Shown in pieces: positions 40,562 through 50,160 of a stretch of 64,000 nucleotides of DNA. The notes beneath the pieces are model-generated. The model was not told the origin of the DNA, did not search any database, and was given only the letters and a program-made list of their open reading frames with translations. The stretch spans positions 24,963-88,962 of the forward strand of contig CAZJEN010000012.1 of NCBI GenBank assembly GCA_964545045.1, in the 5' to 3' direction. Positions within the stretch are counted from its first letter, which is position 1; each line of letters starts with the position of its first letter. This DNA is from SIG307 sp964545045 (lineage in GTDB: Bacteria; Bacillota; Clostridia; Lachnospirales; Lachnospiraceae). Both the position numbers and the translations under genes were made by a program.

Positions 40562-41584
40562 CTAGCCTTCCGCCTCTAAGTCAAAGCCGATGGCCTTCCA
40601 TAGAACCTCGTTCATTTCGATTTTTGTCTCTCCCCGCCAGTCCTCATATAATTTTTTAAATTCCTCTTCCTGACGATGGGCAATCAGTTCTTCCTTCTTT
40701 GCAATGGTAGCATCCTCATCGTACTCGGACACACAGTAAAAGATGTAATAACCGCTGTCCGTACGAATTTGCATTGCTTCTCCTTCCGCAAGATTGTATG
40801 CCGCGGCAAATGCCTCCGGAAGATCGCCCTCACCTACCATAATATCCAGGTATTGCTTATCCTCGGTATTGGCATAAGCAAGAGAATAAAAATCCTTTGT
40901 CTCCTGCGCTTCTTTATATAATGTATCAAACCGATCCAACGTAGCAATGAGCTCCTGCACCGTTAATGCAGAATGATTTCCCAGTTCGTCCTCATGGTAA
41001 TTCTTCAGCATCAGGCTCTGCAAATGCTTCTGCGCCGCTTCGGCGTTGGAAATATCTGTATCCACATTCAGCGTTACACTGTCGTAAATTTTCTGAGCGA
41101 GAGCAGTATCCGCATATACCCGCTCCACATCCTTTCTTGCAATGCCGTACAAAGCAAGGGTTCCGTATTCTGCCTTTCCCATATACTCCTCGGTACGCTC
41201 CGCCACACGGTTCTTTTCCTCACTATCCAGTTCGATTCCGAGACGCTTTGCCTGGGCACAGACAATCTTTACGTAAATAATCTGCTCCAGGGTCTGGTTC
41301 TTTACCCATTCCCCCAGGGTTGTACCGTCGGCATTTAACATATACTGCCAGATATCCCCGCCGTAGGCACTCTCATATTCCTGCTTTGCGGCCTGCAAAT
41401 ACAGCATTGCCTCCCGGTAGCCCACCTCGGCACCGTCAATCGTCACCACCGCATCATCCATATATTCCGTACGATCCACCGGTCCCGTCGGATTCTCCGC
41501 CGTTCCCGGATTCTTTTTACAGCCGGCCAACGTTCCCAATAACAGGCACGTCACCAGCCCAACCACAATCCACTTCTTCTTCAT
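40562..41584 (-). CDS. PrsA/SurA-like foldase lipoprotein
   Basis: A 340-aa lipoprotein with lipobox GTLAGC (C21). The N-terminal region (VVTIDGAEVGYREAMLYL) and helical middle part resemble the SurA/PrsA chaperone family. The segment around LPEAFAAAYNLAEGEAMQIRTDSGYYIFYC resembles a parvulin-type prolyl isomerase domain, possibly degenerate. It acts outside the membrane to help secreted proteins fold. It follows mfd on the same strand by 39 bp, the usual order pth-mfd-foldase in Firmicutes. Confidence 0.8.
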   Translation of the reverse strand: MKKKWIVVGLVTCLLLGTLAGCKKNPGTAENPTGPVDRTEYMDDAVVTIDGAEVGYREAMLYLQAAKQEYESAYGGDIWQYMLNADGTTLGEWVKNQTLEQIIYVKIVCAQAKRLGIELDSEEKNRVAERTEEYMGKAEYGTLALYGIARKDVERVYADTALAQKIYDSVTLNVDTDISNAEAAQKHLQSLMLKNYHEDELGNHSALTVQELIATLDRFDTLYKEAQETKDFYSLAYANTEDKQYLDIMVGEGDLPEAFAAAYNLAEGEAMQIRTDSGYYIFYCVSEYDEDATIAKKEELIAHRQEEEFKKLYEDWRGETKIEMNEVLWKAIGFDLEAEG

Positions 41585-41623
41585 TCCCTGACTCCTTCCT
41601 TTATCCGATGTTTTGCCTTCCCG

Positions 41624-44600
41624 TCAGGTCAGCTCTGCCTTTGCGTCCGCGAGCAATTCCCGCAGTTCCTTCAGTACCGCCCTTACATCCGGCCGCAAAT
41701 TCGTCTTTCCCCGAAGAACCGCCAGTTCATAAGAAAACTCCGGCGTTCCCTCCGCGGAAAACTTCAGACGTCCGTTATACTTCTGCACCAGCGCCGGAAT
41801 CCGCTGCACGATAATATTCGCCTTCGGATACAGCACAAGGCGTACCTTTGTCCCACGCCAAATCAACTGTGTCACATATACCTCATGGGCAAGATTACGT
41901 AAAAGCGCAATCTCCAACAAACGGTTTACACTCTGCGGAATATCCCCGAAACGGTCGATTAATTCATCCTGCAACTCCGAAAGCTCTTCCTCCGATTGTA
42001 TCAAAGCAATTCTCTTATACATATCCAGCTTCTGTACCTCGTTACGGATGTAGCTTTCCGGAATATAGGCATCTGCTTCTAAATCCACCGTGGTTTCAAA
42101 ATCTTCCTCAACCGCAGTATCTCCCTTTACTTCCTTCACCGCATCATTTAACAGCTTACAGTACAAGTCGTACCCCACTGCTTCCATATGACCGCTTTGT
42201 TCCGCTCCAAGAAGATTTCCGGCACCGCGGATTTCCAAATCCCGCATGGCAATCTTAAAGCCGGAGCCCAGTTCCGTAAACTCCTTGATGGCCTGCAGTC
42301 TCTTTTCAGCTATCTCTTTTAACATTTTATCGCGTTTATACATTAAAAATGCATAGGCCGTACGATTCGTTCTACCCACACGCCCCCGAAGCTGGTAAAG
42401 CTGGGACAGTCCGAGACGATCCGCATCCGCAATAATCATGGTATTTACATTAGAAATATCAAGACCTGTCTCGATAATCGTGGTAGACACCAGTACATCG
42501 ATTTCTCCGTTAATAAACCCGTACATAATCTTTTCCAAGGTACGCTCACTCATCTGGCCGTGGGCATAAGCGACATTTGCATCCGGCAACATCTTCTGCA
42601 ACCCCGCTGCCACCTCTTCAATTCCATGTACGCGATTGTGAACATAATACACCTGACCACCTCTGGCCAGCTCTCTGCAAATCGCCTCCCGCACCATCTC
42701 GTCATTCTGCTCCAAAACAAAGGTCTGAATCGGCAAACGGTCCACCGGTGGTTCCTCCAAAATACTCATGTCACGGATACCGATTAAACTCATGTGAAGG
42801 GTTCGCGGAATCGGAGTTGCCGTCAACGTCAGTACATCCACATTCCCCTTTAACTGCTTAATCTTCTCCTTATGGGCCACACCGAACCGCTGCTCCTCAT
42901 CTACAATAAGAAGCCCCAGATTCTTCGGCTCAATATCCTTGGACAGCACTCTGTGAGTACCGACGATAATATCTACCGTTCCCTTTTTAAAGCCTTCCAC
43001 AACCATCTTCTGCTGGGTCGGTGTGCGGAACCGAGACATCAGTTCAATCCGTACCGGATAGTTCATCATTCGCTGGGTAAAAGTATTGTAATGCTGCTGT
43101 GCCAAAATCGTAGTCGGCACCAGCACAATGACCTGCTTACCGTTGGATACCGCCTTAAACGCCGCCCGGAGTGCCACTTCCGTCTTTCCGAAGCCTACAT
43201 CACCGCAAAGCAAGCGGTCCATAATCCGGGTACTTTCCATATCCTTTTTTATTTCTTCAATTGCCTTTAACTGATCATCGGTTTCATTGTACGGGAACAA
43301 ATCCTCCAGCTCCCGCTGCCATACCGTATCCTCTTCGCAGGCAAAGCCCTTCTGGGCGCTGCGGAGGGCGTAAAGCTCCACCAGCTCCTTCGCCAAATCC
43401 TTGACCGCCCCCTTTACTCTTGCCTTTGTATTTTTCCATTCCACGGAATTCAGCTTGTTTAACTTTGGCTTCTTTGCCGCATCCGCCGCCGCATATTTTT
43501 GTATCACATCAAGACCGGTGGCAGGCACATACAGATTGCCGCCGTCACCGTACTCAATCTTTACATAATCTTTTATTACCCGGTCCACTTCTATCTTTTC
43601 AATACCGCGATAAATACCGAGACCATGGTTTTCATGTACTACATAATCGCCGAAGGACAAATCCGAAAGACTTCCGATATGCTGTCCGTCATACATCTTA
43701 TGCTTCTTTTTCTTTTTCTGTTCCGTACCGAAAATATCGCTTTCGGAAATCACGGCCCACTTTATCATCGGGTACTCAAAGCCCCGGTGTACACTGCCAC
43801 TGCTCACCAGAATCTCGCCGGGCTGTACCACACGGTCCGGATCCTCTGACAAAAAGGCGGCCAACTCCCGGTCGCGTAACTCTCCCGCTAACCGTTCCGC
43901 CCGGACCTTGGAAGCACAAAGCAATACTACCCGGTATCCGCTCTTTTTCCACGCCGCCAGATCCTTTACCAACAGCTCGAAATTATTGTTATAGCCCGCC
44001 ACGGAACGCACCGTCAAATCCAGTTGCACCGCCGGTGCCAAACAAGAAAGCTTCTGTTCCATTGTAGACAACAACACCGTATTTTTGCGACCGAGATTCG
44101 CCAAAAGGGCCTTATAATCAAATATCACATCCGCCTGCCCCGGCAAAATGTACCCCTTTTCCAGACGACCGCTCATGCTCTGGGAAAACTCCTCCGCCAC
44201 CGCATCACCCTTTTCCGCAATCCGAGCCGGTTCGTCCAAAAACACAATGGCATCGTCTCCGAAATAATCAAAGAAAGATACCGTATCCTCGTAAAAATAC
44301 CGAATGCAATGGTCCGCTCCCGCAAGACCTCCCATATAGGAAATCCGCTCGCAAAGCTCCTCCGTCTCCCGGCGAAGTCGGGCACCCTCTTCCGTTCGCA
44401 TGTCTCGTCGGAAATCTTCCACCTGCTTTGCCGCCTCGGTGCGAAGCTTTTCGATGCCGGCAGCTTTCCGTTCCGACCACAAAATCAACTCCGTCGCCGG
44501 ATAAATGCAAATTTCCTCCACCCGGTCGATGGAGCGTTGGTTTGTTACATCAAAATAACGGATGGAGTCAATCTCATCCCCAAAAAATTCAATACGGAAC

Positions 44601-45163
44601 GGCGTATCCTCCGTCAACGGAAATACATCCAAAATACCGCCCCGGACCGCAAACTCACCCGGGTGTTCCACCTGCCCCTGACGTTCGTAACCGAGGGCAG
44701 ACAGACGGGCCGTAAGCTCTGTCAAATCTACCTCTTTCGTTTCCTCAAGCCGGATACAATTCTCCTTTAAATAAGAAAGCGGAAGTACATGATCAATGCC
44801 GCCGTCAATGGTAGTTACAACGGTTACCGGTTTTTCTTCCGAAAGCCGCTTGATTGCCTGCATACGTTCCCGCACCAAGGTATTTCCGTGAATATCCGCA
44901 CTGAAAAAAATAACGTCCTTGGCCGGATAATACAACACTTCCGGATCATACAGACGATAATCCTCACAAATCTCTTTAGCCTTTAAATCATTGTAGGTCA
45001 CAATGAGACGCACCCGGTACTTTTCTCCCAAGGCATGCACAAAATGGCATTTCTGGGAATCAATACACCCTGTTACAGCAACCGGTGTTTTCTTCCGCAG
45101 CAATGCCTCTGTACACTCTTCATATTCTCTTAATGCCTTTAACGGTTCGGTATAAGTACGCAT
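41624..45163 (-). CDS. mfd: Transcription-repair coupling factor Mfd
   Basis: An 1179-aa translocase of normal length. UvrB-like N-terminal domains (1-350), the RNA polymerase interacting domain (YVVHENHGLGIYRGIEKIEV, about 500-570), RecG-like translocase motifs (GDVGFGKTEVALRAAF Walker A, IVDEEQRFGV Walker B, LTATPIPRTL) and the C-terminal autoinhibitory domain are all visible. It removes RNA polymerase stalled at DNA lesions and recruits the Uvr excinuclease. It starts 8 bp after the pth stop, so the genes are coupled. Confidence 0.97.
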   Translation of the reverse strand: MRTYTEPLKALREYEECTEALLRKKTPVAVTGCIDSQKCHFVHALGEKYRVRLIVTYNDLKAKEICEDYRLYDPEVLYYPAKDVIFFSADIHGNTLVRERMQAIKRLSEEKPVTVVTTIDGGIDHVLPLSYLKENCIRLEETKEVDLTELTARLSALGYERQGQVEHPGEFAVRGGILDVFPLTEDTPFRIEFFGDEIDSIRYFDVTNQRSIDRVEEICIYPATELILWSERKAAGIEKLRTEAAKQVEDFRRDMRTEEGARLRRETEELCERISYMGGLAGADHCIRYFYEDTVSFFDYFGDDAIVFLDEPARIAEKGDAVAEEFSQSMSGRLEKGYILPGQADVIFDYKALLANLGRKNTVLLSTMEQKLSCLAPAVQLDLTVRSVAGYNNNFELLVKDLAAWKKSGYRVVLLCASKVRAERLAGELRDRELAAFLSEDPDRVVQPGEILVSSGSVHRGFEYPMIKWAVISESDIFGTEQKKKKKHKMYDGQHIGSLSDLSFGDYVVHENHGLGIYRGIEKIEVDRVIKDYVKIEYGDGGNLYVPATGLDVIQKYAAADAAKKPKLNKLNSVEWKNTKARVKGAVKDLAKELVELYALRSAQKGFACEEDTVWQRELEDLFPYNETDDQLKAIEEIKKDMESTRIMDRLLCGDVGFGKTEVALRAAFKAVSNGKQVIVLVPTTILAQQHYNTFTQRMMNYPVRIELMSRFRTPTQQKMVVEGFKKGTVDIIVGTHRVLSKDIEPKNLGLLIVDEEQRFGVAHKEKIKQLKGNVDVLTLTATPIPRTLHMSLIGIRDMSILEEPPVDRLPIQTFVLEQNDEMVREAICRELARGGQVYYVHNRVHGIEEVAAGLQKMLPDANVAYAHGQMSERTLEKIMYGFINGEIDVLVSTTIIETGLDISNVNTMIIADADRLGLSQLYQLRGRVGRTNRTAYAFLMYKRDKMLKEIAEKRLQAIKEFTELGSGFKIAMRDLEIRGAGNLLGAEQSGHMEAVGYDLYCKLLNDAVKEVKGDTAVEEDFETTVDLEADAYIPESYIRNEVQKLDMYKRIALIQSEEELSELQDELIDRFGDIPQSVNRLLEIALLRNLAHEVYVTQLIWRGTKVRLVLYPKANIIVQRIPALVQKYNGRLKFSAEGTPEFSYELAVLRGKTNLRPDVRAVLKELRELLADAKAELT

Positions 45164-45171
45164 ACTCCTCC

Positions 45172-45735
45172 TTACAGGCTGTTACTCCTGTTCATGGCTG
45201 TTTCGATTCCATCCTTTAAAATCATCCCGCAGGCTTTCGCGGCGTTTCCTACCGCCTCCCGCATCAGCGGCAGTTCATCGGTCTTAAAACGGCCCAGTAC
45301 ATAGTCCGCCAAATCCCAGCCCGCCGGCTTTTCACCGATGCCGATACGGACTCTTAAAAACTCCTCCGTGCCCAGTCTCGCAATAATACTCTTCATGCCG
45401 TTATGTCCGCCGGCACTGCCCTTTGCTCTTACGCGAAGCTTGCCCACCGGCAAGGAAATATCATCGTATATTACAATAATATGCGCCGGGTCGATTTTAT
45501 AGAAATCCGCGGCTTCCTTGATACAATCTCCGCTTAAATTCATATAGGTCAACGGCTGTACCAAAAGCACCTTCTCTCCTTCGATGACACCTTTGCCGCA
45601 AAGCCCCTTATGCTTTTTGATATCCAAAGAAATATGATAGTCATCGCAAAGTCTCGTAATGGTATCATACCCGATATTATGTCTCGTCCCGGCATATTCC
45701 CTGGTAGGATTGCCCAGTCCCGCAATCAAATACAT
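45172..45735 (-). CDS. pth: Peptidyl-tRNA hydrolase
   Basis: A 187-aa enzyme of normal length. N-terminal MYLIAGLGNPTREYAGTRHN contains the conserved Asn and catalytic His; LVQPLTYMNLSG and YDDISLPVGKLRVRAKGSAG follow. It releases tRNA from stalled peptidyl-tRNA and is essential. It lies 12 bp after the deacetylase stop and 8 bp before mfd, so the four genes from the deacetylase to the foldase may form one operon. Confidence 0.97.
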   Translation of the reverse strand: MYLIAGLGNPTREYAGTRHNIGYDTITRLCDDYHISLDIKKHKGLCGKGVIEGEKVLLVQPLTYMNLSGDCIKEAADFYKIDPAHIIVIYDDISLPVGKLRVRAKGSAGGHNGMKSIIARLGTEEFLRVRIGIGEKPAGWDLADYVLGRFKTDELPLMREAVGNAAKACGMILKDGIETAMNRSNSL

Positions 45736-45747
45736 CTCTGTTCTCCT

Positions 45748-47298
45748 TTAATTATAACCGCCGTAATATACTTTGCCGTTCACTATTTCTACATTATTAT
45801 AGTAGAACAATTCACTTACGGTCACAAACTGATAGCCTCGTGCCGCCAATTCCGGCAATAACCGTTCCACCGCATCCACGGTGAACCAGTGAATATCATG
45901 CATCAGTATAATATTTCTGTTTTCCACTTCCTTCAATACATGCTCTACAATCTTGTCCGCATCCCGGAAGCTCCAGTCCTTGCTGTCCAAATCCCAGTTA
46001 ATCAAAGGTGCGTAAGCATACTCCTTTACCAGGTCGTTATATCCGCCGTACGGAGGTCTGATATAGGTCGGATACTCCCCTGTCAACGCATAAATATTAT
46101 CCCGGGCTTTCACCACCTCGGCAATCACGCCATCCTTGGATAAAGACTTCAAATCCTTATGGGCATAGGTATGACTGGCAACCTCATGACCTGCCTCCGC
46201 CACCAACGTTACCGTCTTTTTATTGGACTCCGTAAAATGAGAACGATCTCCCAAAACGAAAAAGGTTGATTTCACATCGTATCTCTCTAAAATCTCCAGC
46301 AAACGCGGGGTCTGCTGATAATGCGGTCCGTCGTCAAAGGTAAGCGCAATCATCGGCTTGTCCGGGTCCAATTCGCGGATACCATCCGCTCTCACCGTGC
46401 CGTTTTCTGTCACCGCCATATACGTATGCACCGCAATATACGGAATCACAATGGAGTCTTCCACACCGTCTCCGTTATAATAAAACTTCACACCGTCCGC
46501 TGTCAGCAAATAAGCCGGAAACTCCTCTTTTGCTCCCGTAAACTCATATTTCTTCGTAACTTCATCTGCAGTGCCTTCCGGAGCTCCTCCCGGTTCTCCC
46601 GACGCATCGTCTTTCTCTGCCAACAAGGCATTTACCTGCTGTGCGACATAAAGATATGCCCGGTCACCGAATAAGGACTCCGCATCAACCGGCTCGCCTT
46701 TCTTCTTATTATATATCCAATGGCTTGTCTCCGTGGTCTTTACGCCGTCTACTTCCTTTTCGATATAAAACAACACAGAATACAACCCTGTCGTCTCGCC
46801 GTCTTCATAATCAATCAAAAGAAGCTTCTCATTTCCTTCCGCCTTTGCAAGCTCCGTAACCTTCTCCGCCATCAATTGATGTGCCGCATCCGCTACAGCG
46901 TTAGCAACTACCGCTCCCCCAGACGTATTCGCTTCATAACACGGATAACGGAAACCGTATGCCACGCCCTCGGTATATGCATAGAACTCCGTCATCATTC
47001 CCATATGCGGGTATTCCTTAACAAACTCTGCCTGCGGTACCGGAATCGGGGTCGGCGTCGGTGCAGATGTCGGCGTTGCCGTCGGAGTCGGCGCCTTGGT
47101 TGACTCGCCTCCTTGCTGCGTCGTATCCTCTCCGTTCTCACTCTGTGCAAAGGAGCCGATACTTCCTTCCGGATTCTCCGGGGATAAATTCATTGCCCAT
47201 TTTATAAGAAAAATTGCCGACACAAGCCCCAAAACACACCAGGAGCAAAGCAACACTCTCTTCAATGTCGACATTCCTTTTTTCTTCCGTTTCATCAC
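45748..47298 (-). CDS. Membrane-anchored polysaccharide deacetylase (PdaC-like)
   Basis: A 516-aa protein with an N-terminal helix (about 16-36), a Pro/Thr linker (about 65-90), a middle domain of the DUF4163/DUF3298 type (about 95-305) and a NodB deacetylase domain (about 310-500). NodB motifs: LTFDDGP (catalytic and metal Asp), HEVASHTYAH (metal His pair), IRPPYGG, and LMHDIH late. This layout matches PdaC-type enzymes that remove acetyl groups from peptidoglycan or wall sugars. The start may be the first or second Met of MMKRKKKG. It is the first gene before pth and mfd. Confidence 0.9.
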   Translation of the reverse strand: MMKRKKKGMSTLKRVLLCSWCVLGLVSAIFLIKWAMNLSPENPEGSIGSFAQSENGEDTTQQGGESTKAPTPTATPTSAPTPTPIPVPQAEFVKEYPHMGMMTEFYAYTEGVAYGFRYPCYEANTSGGAVVANAVADAAHQLMAEKVTELAKAEGNEKLLLIDYEDGETTGLYSVLFYIEKEVDGVKTTETSHWIYNKKKGEPVDAESLFGDRAYLYVAQQVNALLAEKDDASGEPGGAPEGTADEVTKKYEFTGAKEEFPAYLLTADGVKFYYNGDGVEDSIVIPYIAVHTYMAVTENGTVRADGIRELDPDKPMIALTFDDGPHYQQTPRLLEILERYDVKSTFFVLGDRSHFTESNKKTVTLVAEAGHEVASHTYAHKDLKSLSKDGVIAEVVKARDNIYALTGEYPTYIRPPYGGYNDLVKEYAYAPLINWDLDSKDWSFRDADKIVEHVLKEVENRNIILMHDIHWFTVDAVERLLPELAARGYQFVTVSELFYYNNVEIVNGKVYYGGYN

Positions 47299-47387
47299 AA
47301 GTTCCCTCCTTCGTATCCCACCCGAGTACCTATTCTAGTTTACCCCAAAACAGGGGAACCCGCAAGCCCCATTTTTTGTCTCCAAAC

Positions 47388-47424
47388 ACAAAAACGGGCC
47401 TGCCGCAAATGCGACAAGCCCGCC
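47388..47424 (-). terminator. Terminator of the glgC-glgD operon
   Basis: CGGGCTTGTCGCA-n-TGCGGCAGGCCCG followed by TTTTTGTG on the minus strand. Confidence 0.8.
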
Positions 47425-47435
47425 CGGAAAGGTCT

Positions 47436-48560
47436 TTAACCCATGGTGTAACGATCATCTTTTTGTACAACGATCTTCACCTTACCGTCCTCACCCACAT
47501 ATTTGGAATTCGGACGAATGGTATCACGACTCTCGATGATACAATTCTCAAGGTAAGTATTGTCACCGATGTGTACATCATTCAAAATGATACAATTCTT
47601 AATGGTACAATTGTTGCCCACAAAAATCTTCTTGAACAATACGGAATTTTCCACTACACCGTTGATAATACATCCGCTGGATACGAGGCTGTTCTTTACA
47701 ACCGCACCCGGATTATACTTTGCCGGCGGCAAATCATCAATCTTGGAGTAAATATCCGGATATTCCTTGTAGAAATAATTACGGATGCCTCTTTCAAGGA
47801 AATCCATATTGGTACGGAAGTAAGACTCTACGGAAGCGATGTTGCTCCAATAGCCCTCCATCTTGTACGCATAAATCTGCTTCACATCTTTGTAACGAAT
47901 CAGAATATCCTTTACAAAGTCAAAACGCTCTTCCTTAATCGCCTCTTCCATCAGTTCAATGAGCTGACGGCGACGAATCACATAGATACCGGCGGAAATG
48001 GTGCTGCCGGACGGAATTACCGGCTTCTCCTGGAAGTCCGTAATGCGACCGTCCTTTGCGGTTTCCACAATACCGAAACGATCTAGCTCATCCCCGTTGT
48101 AAACCTCTGTGGTTACCACGGTAATATCTGCCTTCTTCTCGATGTGATATTCCAAAACCTTATTGTAGTCCAGCTTGTACACACAGTCACCGGATGCGAT
48201 TACCACATACGGCTCATGGCTGTTTCGAAGGAACGTAAGGTTCTGCGCAATTGCATCCGCGGTGCCACGATACCAGAAACCGTTATCGTTGGTAATGGTC
48301 GGCGGGAATACAAACAAACCACCCTGCTTACGTCCGAAATCCCACCACTTGGAAGAACTCAGATGCTCATTTAAGGAACGGGAATTGTACTGCGTCAGCA
48401 CTGCCACCTTCTGCACATGAGAATTGGACATATTACTGAGTGCAAAATCGATGGCACGATAACTGCCACCCACCGGCATTGCCGCAATTGCACGTTTATT
48501 GGACAACTCCTGCATTCTGCCGGAGTTTCCTCCTGCCAAAATAATACCTAATGCTCTCAT
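47436..48560 (-). CDS. glgD: Glucose-1-phosphate adenylyltransferase subunit GlgD
   Basis: A 374-aa subunit. N-terminal nucleotidyltransferase domain with a weakened glycine loop (LAGGNSGRMQELSNKRAIAAMP, compared with GGxGxRL in GlgC) and C-terminal left-handed beta-helix (hexapeptide pattern VENSVLFKKIFVGNNCTIKNCII). GlgD is the regulatory or low-activity partner of GlgC in Firmicutes. It overlaps glgC by 4 bp and follows it, so the two are coupled. The pair makes ADP-glucose for glycogen. No glycogen synthase gene is in the window. Confidence 0.94.
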   Translation of the reverse strand: MRALGIILAGGNSGRMQELSNKRAIAAMPVGGSYRAIDFALSNMSNSHVQKVAVLTQYNSRSLNEHLSSSKWWDFGRKQGGLFVFPPTITNDNGFWYRGTADAIAQNLTFLRNSHEPYVVIASGDCVYKLDYNKVLEYHIEKKADITVVTTEVYNGDELDRFGIVETAKDGRITDFQEKPVIPSGSTISAGIYVIRRRQLIELMEEAIKEERFDFVKDILIRYKDVKQIYAYKMEGYWSNIASVESYFRTNMDFLERGIRNYFYKEYPDIYSKIDDLPPAKYNPGAVVKNSLVSSGCIINGVVENSVLFKKIFVGNNCTIKNCIILNDVHIGDNTYLENCIIESRDTIRPNSKYVGEDGKVKIVVQKDDRYTMG

Positions 48561-49828
48561 ACACGGTCACCTGCCTTAATAATATTTTCACCGCTTGGCA
48601 AAACACCTCTCGGATAATCGTCAATGGTTGTACCTCCGGAAATCGCGGTGTTCTTTCCGATCTTCACCCGGTCAGGCACGATGGAATTCTCACCGATGGT
48701 AACCATGCCGTTATTGTAAATATCCGGCTTCCATGTATTCGGAACATCATCGAACACACCCAGCTCACAATCCGTACCGATGTAGCAGTTCTCGGCAATA
48801 ATTGCCTTGTTCACTGTGGTATTGTCACCGATTACGGTTCCCTTCATTATAATGGAATCCCGTACAACACAATTCTCTCCGATGACTACGCCAGGACCGA
48901 TAACAGAATTATAAACCTGGCCGTAAATCTCGGCACCTTCACCGATAATCGCACGCTCAATTACGCTGTTCTCGGAAATGTACTGCGGCGGAATCACCTC
49001 GGACTTCGTGTAAATCTTCCAGAACTCCTCGTACAAATTAAACTCCGGAATCAGGTCAATGAGCTCCATGTTGGACTCCCAGTAGGACTGCAAGGTACCT
49101 ACATCCTTCCAATATCCGTTGTACTCGTATGCATAAATGCTGCCTCTCTCATGACAATACGGAATTACATGCTTACCGAAGTCGCAGCCTTTCTGGTCGG
49201 AAAGCTCAATGAGTGCTTCCTTTAACACCTTCCAGGTAAAGATGTAAATACCCATGGAAGCCAGGTTACTGCGCGGCTGTGCCGGCTTCTCCTCGAACTC
49301 CAGAATACGCTTCTCCGCATCGGTAATCGCAACGCCGAAACGGCTTGCCTCTTCAATCGGCACCGGAATGGTCGCCAGAGTAACATCCGCATTCTTCTGC
49401 TTATGGAAATCAAGCATTGCCTCGTAATCCATCTTGTAAATATGGTCACCGCCCAGAATCAATACATATTCCGGATTATAGTATTCCATATACTTTAAGT
49501 TCTGATAAATTGCATTTGCGGTACCGGTATACCATTCGCTGTTTTTGCTCTTCTCATACGGAGGAAGAATGGAAACACCACCTACGTTACGGTCAAGATC
49601 CCACGGAATACCGATTCCGATGTGAGTATTCAACCGAAGCGGCTGATACTGGGTAAGAACACCTACCGTATCAACTCCGGAATTGATACAGTTACTCAGC
49701 GGGAAATCGATAATTCGATACTTGCCACCGAATGCAACTGCCGGCTTCGCAATAGACGAGGTCAGCACCCCGAGACGGGAACCCTGTCCGCCTGCCAACA
49801 GCATCGCGATCATTTCTTTTTTAATCAC
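48557..49828 (-). CDS. glgC: Glucose-1-phosphate adenylyltransferase GlgC
   Basis: A 423-aa catalytic subunit with the full glycine loop LLAGGQGSRLGVLT, the substrate-site FGGKYRIIDFPLSN, the GTANAIYQN and DHIYKMDY motifs, and a C-terminal beta-helix. It forms ADP-glucose from ATP and glucose-1-phosphate, the committed step to glycogen. The start is GTG 49828 with AGAGGTGA ahead; the frame extends to 49888 without a ribosome site. First gene of the glgCD operon. Confidence 0.95.
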   Translation of the reverse strand: MIKKEMIAMLLAGGQGSRLGVLTSSIAKPAVAFGGKYRIIDFPLSNCINSGVDTVGVLTQYQPLRLNTHIGIGIPWDLDRNVGGVSILPPYEKSKNSEWYTGTANAIYQNLKYMEYYNPEYVLILGGDHIYKMDYEAMLDFHKQKNADVTLATIPVPIEEASRFGVAITDAEKRILEFEEKPAQPRSNLASMGIYIFTWKVLKEALIELSDQKGCDFGKHVIPYCHERGSIYAYEYNGYWKDVGTLQSYWESNMELIDLIPEFNLYEEFWKIYTKSEVIPPQYISENSVIERAIIGEGAEIYGQVYNSVIGPGVVIGENCVVRDSIIMKGTVIGDNTTVNKAIIAENCYIGTDCELGVFDDVPNTWKPDIYNNGMVTIGENSIVPDRVKIGKNTAISGGTTIDDYPRGVLPSGENIIKAGDRV

Positions 49829-50086
49829 GTCAATCACCTCTTGTTTCTTATAATAATAATCCCTACTTATAGTAATAAAACTGCGCAAAAACGCATATAC
49901 TGATAGTGACTATAGTATAACACATTTTCGGACGAAAGTACACGGTTTTTCTACAAATTCCACAAAAAATTTAACTTTTTCTACATTTTTCCTGTGAAAT
50001 ATTTTTTTAGCAATCTTTTTCCGTTTTTTCTTCCCCTCTTCTGCGTTTTTCACTTTCTGTTTTCAAACATTCCGTCATCTCCGCAC
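49829..50086. other. AT-rich intergenic region between glgC and murC
   Basis: Divergent control region. TATACT on the minus strand near 49915 could be the -10 box of glgC, but I see no good -35 box. No small gene, repeat or structured RNA is evident. Confidence 0.4.
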
Positions 50087-50114
50087 TTGCACATAATTCA
50101 AAATATGCTATACT
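50087..50114 (+). promoter_or_regulatory. murC promoter
   Basis: TTGCAC (50087-50092), a 16-bp spacer and TATACT (50109-50114). Confidence 0.6.
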
Positions 50115-50160
50115 ATTTAGTATCTTAAACAGTTCAAACCCTTTTGAAAGGAGTTTTCCC